This document shows positions 26,501 through 36,638 of a stretch of DNA of 64,000 bases, piece by piece. The stretch spans positions 7,936,001 to 8,000,000 of the forward strand of contig NC_060023.1 of NCBI RefSeq assembly GCF_021134715.1. Direction: 5' to 3'. Origin of the DNA: Daphnia pulex (Eukaryota; Arthropoda; Branchiopoda; Diplostraca; Daphniidae). Numbering within the stretch: the stretch's first letter is position 1; each line of letters opens with the position of its first letter. The position numbers were made by a program, and so were the translations under genes. The notes under the pieces were generated by a model, which did no database searches, was not told the DNA's origin, and saw only the letters and a list, made by a program, of their open reading frames with translations.

Positions 26501-29500
26501 TCATCAAAAGTTCCTTCTTCAGTTGTTGGTCTAACTGTTGATTGGCCTGACTCATTGGTAGCCAGCGATTCATTGACAGTAGTTTCAGGAGAGTCAGTTG
26601 TGACGATTTCTTGCTGCGTGCTTGAAAGTGTTTCAAGCACAGATGTCACTGTTGACACTGCGTTTGTTGTCGGGCTAAATGTGGTATGGGATTCTTGGTC
26701 GATCGTTGAGCTCCCTAGGGATGTATTAAAATTGTTTACCATTGTTGTAGTAAAATTGGTCAGTTCTGTTTGGATTTCGGGCGTTTGACTCGTTACTTCA
26801 ATATTGGTTTGAGTGACCTGTAATTCGAACTGTGTGGTATGCTGCCCAGAAATGGACGTTTCAGTTTCGGTAAGAGTTGTTTCTTCACTCTCAGATGTAG
26901 ATTCTTGTGTGAGAGAGGTGCTTGATTGGTCTTCTATGGGTTTTCCCTCATTCACATTAATTGTCGTTGTAAGAACGTTCGGTGTTGAAGTTTCTACATT
27001 TTCTTGAGTAGTGATTTCAGCCAATGGTGGACTACTGGATAATGTCGGTTTGTCCGAAGGGGAAACTGTTGACTCGTTTTGTAGAGTAGAGTCACTCGTT
27101 TCAGGAGTAGTAAAAATGTCATTGCTGGCAGATGAACTCGGATTGGTAGAAGTAACTTGTTCTCCATGCATAGCAGTAACAATATCATCTGTGATGGGGT
27201 TTGTGTCTGATCCGCTTGTTACAGTGACTGGGGAAATAGTTGAAGACGTTCCAAAAGCGTCTGTCATCGCGGTAGATAAGGTCTGGGTGGTTTGAATTTC
27301 ACCCGTTGTATGTTCTTGTCCGATTGAAGACGTTACAACTACAGATTCGGTTGTTCTTTCAGTGTTAGCAGGTTCTTGCGTAGAGACGGTGCTTAAAAGA
27401 CCCTGAGCCAATGATGAAGCTGTTTCAGTCTGAATGTTTTGTTCCAATGCTGAACTTGCATCGTCTTCCTCCGTGAAGATTGGATTAGAAACGGATGTTG
27501 ATAATTCACTCACTAAATCCGTTACAGAGGTACTCTGTGTTGCCTCAGTGACTGCATCGGATGTAACTAAATCAGGTAATGTACTTTCTGTTAGAGAAAC
27601 TGTAGACGAAAATGTAGTGGTAGAACTATTTTCACCCGACAACGAACTGCCAGCTTCGTTGGAAGAAGTTAAGGGAAAGAAAACAACTGTTGTGGAACCA
27701 AACGTTATGGTGCCCTCAGTGGATAAGACAATTGTGGTTTCATTGATTGGACTGGCAGTAATAATTGTGGAACTGCTTCCCAATTGATTTTCGCTATTCG
27801 TGATAGTTGTGTGAGATTCCCCAGATTGCGTTTCAGCAACTAATGAGATCTCCTCCGTTTCAGACAGTGTCGACTCGGTATTCTCTATACTTGAAGGCGT
27901 TGGCCAAATAGTAGTAAAGGCAAAGGTGCTTTGAACTGACGACAAAATGCTGGACAATGTAGTCTTTTCGTTTTGAGTTGTCGACGGCTCTGATGTAGGA
28001 AAGGTTTCTTGCGTAGATGTTGAAACGCTAGCACTTGCTTCAACTTCAGACTGCGTTGTAGACTCTGTGACGATCACCTCTTTCTCTGTAGATGTTGTCA
28101 GAGTCGGAATACTTTCCTCTACTGTGAAAGAAGTTGGTGTCGGGGCACTTACAGCAGTAGTAACAAACGATTCGTTAATAGTTGTTTCGGTACCTATAGA
28201 ATCAGTTTCTGTATTTTCTTGCTGAGATGTTGTTTCAGAAGAAAACTGGGTTGATACTGGAGTCGACGAGGGATTTGTTGTTGTGGTAGTTGACGATAGG
28301 TCCTGTTCGGAAGTGGTACTTCCTACATCGCTTTCTACAACTGTTTGCTGAGTAGTTGTTTCAGGCAAAGACGAGGTAGTTGAAACTGAATTTGTCGACG
28401 GTGCAATCGTTGAAATTGATGACAAATCCTGCTCGACTGTAAAGCTTCCCTGACTTAATGTGGTATCGCTTGCAGCGAATGTTGTAACACTACTCTCAGC
28501 TACTTCCGTTTGAACCGAAGAGACTTCAGTGATAACTTCCAATGCAGGACTTTCTGTAGAATTTAGCTGTTCAAATTGTGGGGTCTGTCCGACAGTACTC
28601 GAAAGCACCGAATTAGTAGTCTGAGTAGTTTCAGTAGTTGTTTCTTGACTGAAAGTGCTAGATGGACTAACCGTCTGTGCTGTTGTTTCTTGATCATTTG
28701 GGAAACCCGCAATTGTATCTTGATTACCAATCGTCGTCGGACTACTTGATGGAGTGACACTGAATAAAACGGTCGATTCTTTGTTAGCTGTTGTTTCCTC
28801 CGTCACATGAGACTGACTCTGTATAGTTGTACTAGAAGAAGATTGAGATACAGTTGAAGGCATCTGTTCTTCAATAGTAGTACTTAAATCTTGGCTGGCT
28901 GTCTCACTGACTGAAGTGATAGTTGTTGATGGTGTTGTTAACATAGCTAAATCAACATCCGAACTTGTTGTGAAGTCTGTAAGATTGCCTGTTTGAGTTG
29001 CGCTAGAAGAAGTACGCAATGTAGTACTGAATGGAGTTTCTTCAGTTTGACTTTGAACAGTTGTTTCAACCTGGTCGGTTCCGGTTGACTCTGTAGTCTG
29101 CACTAATGCCGACGTAGTCAAGTCGTTTGTGAAGGAGAACATATCGTCTCGCGTCGTCTCGCTTCCACCAGACGTTTCGTCATTTACCGATGAAGTAGAA
29201 GCACTAAAACTGATGGTAGTCGTGAAGTCCTCCGTCTGTGAGGACAATTCAGTGACAGGCTCCTGTATATCCGTAGTTGTTTTCACTGTAGTTGTTCTTT
29301 CGGTAGACATGACAGCTGAAGTACTAGAAGTTAAACTACCTATGGTACTTGAAAACTCGTCGGGGACTCCCGTGAATTGCGCTTGATTCTGGGTGGTTTC
29401 AAAATCCGAAGAATCGGTTGCACTATTTTCTGATTGGGAAGTTGTCGACACCAGGGTGGTTGAAGGTCTAAAAGTTGTTGTCGCCGACGAAGCTTGCTCT

Positions 29501-32500
29501 GTTAGTTCCGTTATTGATTCATTAGTGATATTTTCTACTGATACTACCGAAGGTGTTGTTATTTGTTCATTTTGTGTAGTTTCGTCTCTTGTCGTAGAAG
29601 TAGTGTCCCCGAAGATGACCGTTTCTTTACTTTCTGTTGTTGTTTCTTGATTGAAAGTACTAGACTGGCTAAATATCGACGTTGTTTCTTGCCCATTTGG
29701 ATTATTTGTGGTATCGACCACAGTTGTATCTTGACTTGGGAATCCGATAACTGTTGTCGGATTGATGGATGGGGTGGAACTGGAAGAAATAGTCGATTCA
29801 TTGGTTGTACCTTCTGTAGTAGCTGGTTCACTTGATGCATCACCGAGTGTAGTGCTAGTGACGGACTGGGATTCAGTCACCAGCATCGCATTTTCCTGAA
29901 AGGAAGTAGTTTCTTGGCCTACGGTTACATTGGTGGAATTAGTAGGTGATGCTGATGGTGAGGAAGGTGTAGCAACAACATCTGTTTCAAATTCTGAATT
30001 AGTAGTCAGCGCTGGAGTTGTAAATAATTCAGTTTGCATTTCAATGGTTGTTGAACTACTCAGTTCCGTCACGGCTTGTGATTGCGCTGGACCATTAGTA
30101 GAAATCTCTTCGGTTTCCGTAAATGCGGTCTCGGTAGTCTGTACAATAGGTGTTGACGTAACATCGTTAATAAACGTAAGCGTGCTCTGAATCGACGACA
30201 AAATGTTCGACAGAGTAGTCGTTTCGCTTTGACCATTTGTCTGAGATGTTTGTGTTGTTTTATCAGCGTCTTGAGTGGAACTAGAAGAACCGGTACTTAA
30301 ATCTTCCGGTTGGGTCACCAATCCAATCTCCAGCATTTGTTTCTCAGTTGTCGTTTCGTCAACTGTTAAGTCTGAACTGAACGTTGTACTCGCTGTACTG
30401 GATTCCACCGTGCTGCCAGTAACCTGTGATTGGTTCAGAGTTTCTTCCGTACCTACAGGATCGGTTATTAGATTTTCGTGCTGAGTAAATGTTATTTCCG
30501 GCGAAGACGTTGTCGATTCAAGAGTAGTAGAAGGTCTTGACGTCGACGTCGTTTCCCGCTCAGAATTCAAACTTTCTTCAGTTATCGCAACAGTATCGAC
30601 CATGGTTGTAGAACCGGGCTCCGTCAGCTCCGTTGCAATCGTTATTGTGGTTTTGTCAACGGAATTTTGTGTAACAACAGCATCTGCAGTAGATGGCCCT
30701 GCAGTAGTCACAGCGTTTGGTTCTGTCGTTGTCTCGTCGGTAACAGATTGAATCATGTTAACCAACGTCGTACCGGAAACATCCGCAAAAGCAAGAGTTT
30801 CTGTTACGGATGGACTCGCGGATGTCAAGTTGTCATTGGTAAAAGTGCTCATTGTCGATGAATTCGTTTCGTCTGCGCTTCCACTTTGCTCGCTTGTGAT
30901 CGAATCTGTAAGTGTGACGATTTCGGTTTGACTAGTTATCGTCGACGCAAATCCCGATGATCCTTCTGTTGTTGATTCGTTATTGCCTAACACACTCTGA
31001 CTATCTACTGAAACAGTTGAAATCCCTTCCGTAGCCGACGATGGCTGTGGAGTGGTTTCCGTCGACTGAACAGACGATGTTTCTTGACTAGCTAAAGTTG
31101 TTGACGACGACACTGATATACTGGGCGTATCACTTGTCTCTGTCAACGAAGAGAAGGTAGTCAATTCGTCGGGTGTAACAGTCATTGGCACCGACGGGCC
31201 AGTGGTCGTAGAGCTCAACAAGAGTTCGCCATTAATAGACGAACTATTATCGAGCCCTTCAGTCATAGTCATTGTATCTTGGTTAGTGGTCGGGTTGTTA
31301 TCGAGCGGTGCAGTTGTAGAGACAGTGAGTAAAGAGGTGGTATCAATAGGATTAGTGGTAGAGAAAACGTGTGTGGGCGACGCGTCTGTCGGGTTAGTTT
31401 CGTCGGCAGGCGACGAGGAAACATCTGTTGTAGAAGAGACCAAGAATGTCGTGAAAGTGTGGGAAGAATCCGTCGGAGCGTCCGTCGTCTGAGTCAATCC
31501 GATCGGATCCAAGTGCTGGATGGTACCTTGAATTGTTGAAGTGGCGAGAGGAGTGGTCGTCGCTTCTGTCGAGAGGCTAGTCGCTTCCGTCACCGTCGTC
31601 TCTTGCTGAGTGCTAATGGGTTGAGGAGTCGTCGTAGTCTCAACTTGGCTAGTGCTCAATGAAGAGGCTTCAAATCCCTCTGTCGTTCCTACAGTCCCTA
31701 TTATACGTCACGTTCATAGTATAAATCCATCGTGAAATGTATTCGACTTACCCATGCAGTTCACCAACTATGTACATAGCGTATACAGGCCCATAACCAC
31801 ATAGCGAACCATTGCCCTTATTGCCTTAAACTACTTGTATTGTGATTTTGTGATCACAAGATCCTAAAAAATTTTTCGGTTGAACGAATGGATCGGTTCT
31901 ATTATTAATGGCATCAACATTAAAAGAGGACGCTCTGATTTCGTAAGCTGTTAATCGATGGACCACATATTATGTTTACGAGAAAACAGAAACGACTGGG
32001 CCTCATCCAGTAGATTTTTTCTATGTGAAAGCATGGGTATCGGGGGAATCGTAAAATAAAAGCGGGGGATCGTGTCTATACAGTATTGGCTTCGTTTCGC
32101 TAATAGTAGGCTATCATGCCATCAGCTGTTGCGATGATGCGCGCTTGCTGCGCTGCCCCTGGAAATCAGGCCGTGCGAAATAGGCGCCAGCACGTTACAT
32201 GAATGCGTGACCGAATCAAATTTACAATAAAGGGATGGAATAACCGACCGACTGACGCGTCGTAGCTATATAACGGAAACAAATAGCGCCAGGAAGTATG
32301 TATAGATAGCTCTGATTATATAAGAACTGATTTCTATAAACTTCAGACTATGCAAACAAAATAGTGATTCGATGCTTGAAATGATAGTCAAGTTTGTCGG
32401 AAAACTAGCTGGAAAAAAAGTTTCTTCATGCTTGTAAAAAAAAACTAATTTAAATGGTAATGCATGCTCGATGAAATTGTCCCCAGTATTTGACTAAAGG

Positions 32501-35500
32501 ATCAACACTATAGATAGGCAGTTGACTTTCTTTACCTTCTGAAATGGTGGAGAATCCTGAGTCATCCAGAAATGAAATAAGAAACGGAGGAGAACTATCA
32601 AGGGTGAACGAAGGGGCGGTTCCGAAATCCGAATCCAAGAACTCCACGCTCAATTCTGGTTCTGTTGTCGACGTCGCTAAAGAATCATCCGGGAAGTTGG
32701 GAGCTGGTGCTATGACGAGCGGGGTATTGTCTTCATTTGAGAGACTGAGAAGTTCTTCCAACAGGGCCGAGGTGTCGATTTCTGGCGTGGCCGATAGGTC
32801 CGTTTGGAAAGACGGCGAATCAGTCGGTGATGCATCGCGGGTCAAATTGGCCTTCAGAGAAGCCTGAAATTTGCTTTTGATGACGGCCAAAGGTTCCTGT
32901 TGGTTAAGAGGCGATACTAAGCTGTAAGACGGCGACTCCTCTTCAGGCTTCCAAGCGTGGAACGCAGCCGATGTCGGATCCTTAATGGGTAGCTCGTTAA
33001 AGATTGGGCGCCGTCCAGGATACTCCAGCTGGCCAGGTGATGCTGGAAGTATGGGTTGCTGAATGCTCGTCTTGTTCCTCAACCTGCTACTGTTGATAAT
33101 GATCCTCTTCTTGAACTTCAAATTGTTTTTGAGTTGCTCAAGGCGTTCGGACAAGCCCATGCGCTCCATCAGCTCGCTCGAATCTTCCCACTCTTCCGGG
33201 CTTTGGATGCAGCGAGCTTCAAGGATGCCGTCATCACGGATCGAACAGGACGCAATCTGTCCATCTGGCATTATCTGGTTCGACGGCAGGGGTGTGCAGC
33301 ACATGCTGAAACACTCCCAGCTAACCAGGCAAGAAGCACCGATGGACAGTTTCTCGTCATGTTGATTCTTGCTGCTCTGTTGGCTCACCCTCAGTGCTGA
33401 CGCAAAACTCTAAAATAAAAAAATTCAATTAATAAAATTCGAGTATTCAATATATAGGCCATCCACAAATAGGAGATTCCCCGTATATTGACCAACAGAA
33501 TCATCCTTTCCGTCCGTTTATTAGCCTATCATCTGGACTGCTTCTATCATTGCCGTTCAAGGCGTTTGCTAGTTCAATAGATTTTAAGTTATATCATAAC
33601 TTCTATTATATCCTATGTGCCAGGCTAGACTCTGTGGTATACGTTCTGTTTCAATTATGGTCTATTCTAAGAAGACAAAAAAAAAACATGCTCGGGAATA
33701 AGGCAGCATATAACGGTGTGAGAAGAACGGCAGACGGCGCCTGGCTCACCGTTTTCCTTTATTCCCAGCAGTCAATAAATATGTATAGTCCCAATAAAAG
33801 CAAGCAGTTGACCCACTGAAGGAAGAATAATCTGCCGTTTACAAACAACAACTATACAACCAGTTAGTGCGTTAAATCACCTGCGAGTGTGAAGCTTCAC
33901 AGGTAATTGAAAATAAAAATACCATTTTTTTCCTTATTCTGGTCGTGCGTTAAACGAAAAACTACCGTTAGTACGGCTACATCAAATGCCTTGTGATATA
34001 ATCAAGAAAATGTTCTTTTTACTAATATTATAAAAATGAAGTGACGCAGTAAAATGCCTATGATACATTGCATCCTATATAGCCTACATTGCAAACAGCA
34101 GGATCGATAGACACCTTCTAATATGTTGAGTCTATACTCCCTATACTCGAGAAGGAAAAATCGGCAGACAGATCGAATGCATACCACTGACTGTTTTCGA
34201 AGAGTATAATATATAGAAGACTGTGAGACATTTTTTATGTGATGCTGTCACCCAGTGTGGGAAAGCAAGAAGAAAAATGGCAAGATGGGAAATGGCTCTT
34301 AGAGGAAAGACATGTGCGCCACATCTTTTCGTCGATCTGATTTACTATTATGAAACGAACATCAGTGAAGCTTTGGCGACGTTCATTAACGGGACCATCA
34401 GCGATCTCGGCCGTGACTTTCTCAAATCCCAAGAATAAGAAACAACACGACAACGCCATTTCGATCCGGTCAGTTGCGTTGGACGAGGTAGGTACTACCA
34501 AATTGATGCTGGGCACGGGTCGCTATTGTAATGAAATTTCTCGTAGAAACTCTTCGTTTCTTCCCTGGAAGTTGCTGGTCTTCACAAAGCTCCCGACAAA
34601 CCTGTGGGAGGTCCCACCGCAAGTCCAATGCCCATCACATGCAACACGCTGTAAGGCCGAATTTTGTAGCGATGGTCAATATGGAGTGCGCGCTCAACAC
34701 CATGGCGACGGCCTGTTGAATTCCGACACCGTTATACATTGCCAAGCGATTATACAAGCCATCACGTAGTATATAAAAAGTTAAGAATTCAATCGAGCCT
34801 ATCTGATGCGAAAACCACCTGTGGAAAGCATGGGACGTTTCCTCTTCCTTCATCCTTGTTATGGGTGCAGTATGTAAACTGAATTTTTATTCTTCTGACG
34901 TCCTCAAAAAAGTCTATAAACTTTTCGTTGCAGCAACAGTTCATTTTTTTTTGTTTAATTTTGCCTTCAACTTTAATTCGCCAACATACTGACGGTTATA
35001 ACGTGTTGACACAATCACCCCAATTTTAATTCCAGGAGTTGAATAACATGCCCTTAGTTCGAAACCATCTCATCACACTAGCTATATGTTGTAATTCAAA
35101 CTTTTGCCTCCTTTTCTGTTTTGTTCTGAATGGAGTAATATATTGCCCGGTAGCGATATGATAGCCGCATTTTCTTTCTTGTATTTCTTCGTTCCCTTTT
35201 CGAACATAATGAAGGTTTTCTTCTTCTTTTTTCATTTTTTTAATTTTCACCTTCATTTCACCCGGTTCTCGTGCAACAGTTGTCGGCAAGTCCCTCGATT
35301 GGGTTATATACTGTATACTTGTCAATTGGGGTCTACACCAGTAGTGTATAATATCTGCTAATACAATTCAATGGAATGCTCAAACACAAATCGATTGTTC
35401 GACTCATATTCGCCCAATTGTCTATAAGATATTGGGCACCGAAAACAATTTCCAATTTAATTTCTCACACGGTTGGTGGTTTATATGCTGCGAGAGGAAC

Positions 35501-36638
35501 AACACGAAAAGTGGCCGCTTTGACGCGGGTGGGCGGCCAAAGGGAAAGAAAAAAAAATAATAATTTTAATTAGACCCGTTTAGTGAAAAATCCGTCGCTT
35601 GCGGAAGAGTTGGTGTGAAATGGTCAGCAACATTTCAGACTAATAATATAACAATTTAGCCGAAGGAGCTCCTTCAGTTCCGAGCGAGTGCGCTGCTGCA
35701 CAAGGCAGATGCTGCGTATGTATTATAGCAGTGTAGCCCCTATTACAGTACTTTGGCCCATCTACCACGTATATAATAACAGGCTGCTGGGACGCTCATG
35801 TCCTCACGCCGCAATGCGGTTTATCAACTTGCGACGAGGATGTACGGGAGAGTTACTACACACGAGATAAGCTAAGGCGAGGCGTGTCCACTAACGGTCG
35901 TCTGTCACCAAAAATTATGGAAAAAGACAAAAGCTTCACCAAAGGTAATGAGAAGTGAAAATATAACGACGACCAAAAATCTATGCAAAGCCACACGGCG
36001 ATAAATAAATGCGAGATTTACTATGAATTCAGCAGACTCATTGAAACCCCAAAAAGAAGCCGAAGGGCAGACAACGCTCGATTTTCCCACGTTATATCGG
36101 GGCAACCCGGGCAAACCAAACGGAAGACATTTTTAGGGGAAATCCCTCGATGTAACGAATCAAATATTATGTATGTATTCAGACAAAAATGAAACGGTAT
36201 CAGAAAACTATAGCACACGTCATTTTTTTTCTTCTTAGTATTTCTTTCAACTTCGCGGTCACCAAATAAGTATACAGCTAAGCTAACTATATTCGAACCC
36301 CACTGTTTTTTTCTTCTGCGCTACAGGGTACATTCTGTGAGGCCAGTGTGTACAGCGAACAAGTGAACCATGGCAAAGAAATAATAAAAATGACAAGACC
36401 CAATTTTTTTCTCAGCCCTCACGTCGGGACGGAAGTGCTTGATTGAGTATTTGACGGTGCGTGCTGCCATTGATTCGAGTTAGAGATTTATAGAACTTAT
36501 AAAGCAACCCCCAAAACACAATGAAGGTCTATACGTTCTTATTCTATATATGAAAGGAAATAATAAATAATAATACAAGATGACTTCAATGTTTCTTACC
36601 GTCAAGAGAAGGAGACTGACGATTGCCGGGGCACGCAT
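5524..36638 (-). CDS. Giant mucin-like, Ser/Thr-rich secreted or membrane protein, predicted 8,901 aa
   Basis: Six exons in minus-strand order: 36638-36600, 33409-32536, 31688-10314, 10219-9773, 9666-9586, 9413-5524. All junctions are GT-AG, every phase agrees, and the sum (26,706 nt) is 8,902 codons with the stop. Exon 1 encodes MRAPAIVSLLLLT; exon 2 continues SFASA, completing a signal peptide with likely cleavage after about residue 18. An in-frame TAA lies just upstream of the ATG. Next comes a six-Cys segment (about 41-84), then thousands of Ser/Thr/Glu-rich residues likely to be O-glycosylated. A hydrophobic helix (about 8573-8597) and a roughly 300-residue tail follow. It is probably a surface or extracellular-matrix mucin; no named orthologue is recognised. 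The exon 2 to exon 3 junction is the least certain link: without it exon 2 reads on to a stop at 32450-32452 (332 aa). Confidence 0.78.
6441..6513 (-). other. Predicted transmembrane helix of the giant protein
   Basis: About 24 uncharged residues (FPVLGIAALIIASP, then FLLLLSVLFIG) sit after a Pro- and Ser-rich stretch. They are followed by an Arg and a helical, charged region. With the N-terminal signal peptide this predicts a type I protein with its tail inside the cell. The tail, however, ends with a short Thr/Pro-rich mucin-like piece and two Cys, which would be unusual in the cytosol. A buried hydrophobic helix of a secreted domain is therefore an alternative. Confidence 0.6.
6995..8995 (-). 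repeat. 30-bp coding minisatellite (10-residue TTEAMTTEQT-type repeats)
   Basis: About 66 units of 30 bp lie inside the last exon of the giant gene, encoding variants of (A-[MV]-TTEQ-[AT]-TTE). Two units fit exactly in each 60-base line, so the register is visible over long stretches. Higher-order copies of 120 bp occur, for example 7471-7590 and 7591-7710. The units lack stop codons in several frames on the opposite strand, which produces long spurious antisense frames. Residues affected are about 7745-8412. Confidence 0.92.
11950..15100 (-). repeat. Four tandem 786-bp coding repeats (262 residues each)
   Basis: Equivalent points recur at 12,732, 13,518 and 14,304, and the matching antisense features end at 12,677, 13,463, 14,249 and 15,035; the spacing is exactly 786. 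Each unit begins SDSHISMSSTQSSTVMTTT and ends near TPTTFPLQ. By eye the units differ at a few percent of bases. A more diverged relative precedes them in the protein (about 15,850-16,240). The multiple-of-three length keeps the frame open. Confidence 0.9.
22700..30230 (-). repeat. Degenerate long modules with an LSSIQSTFSFTTIWP-type motif
   Basis: Six clear copies of a hydrophobic motif of the form TTLSxILSSxQSTxxFTT, followed by a Ser-rich stretch and ESTxxETExIS, occur near 22,750, 23,670, 24,635, 26,315, 27,940 and 30,195. Spacing is about 0.92-0.97 kb between neighbours, or roughly double where a copy is lost. The intervening text (TTQQQNxETDS, TxNESFVT and similar) is also repeated. This suggests an old tandem array of about 310-residue modules. 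Confidence 0.75.
31689..32535 (-). other. Intron 2 of the giant gene
   Basis: The donor reads AAG|GTAAAG at 32536/32535 and the acceptor ends CTGTAG at 31689. Both sides are phase 1 and join GAAG to GAACGACAG (Gly-Thr-Thr). If the intron is retained, translation stops at 32450-32452. The intron holds no other coding signal. Confidence 0.65.
33410..36599 (-). other. Intron 1 of the giant gene, 3.19 kb
   Basis: The donor ACG|GTAAGA follows the signal-peptide exon and the acceptor ends TATTTTAG before SFASALRV. The phase is 0 on both sides. Small open frames inside, for example 34235-34853 on the minus strand, do not resemble known proteins. The tract at 34,220-34,770 is less AT-rich than its surroundings and could hold a gene remnant that I cannot identify. 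Confidence 0.65.

Noticed and set aside
34235-34853. Overlapping minus- and plus-strand frames in the first intron of the giant gene
   Set aside because: No family resemblance, no consistent frame and no splice context; possibly a remnant, but I cannot support it as a gene.
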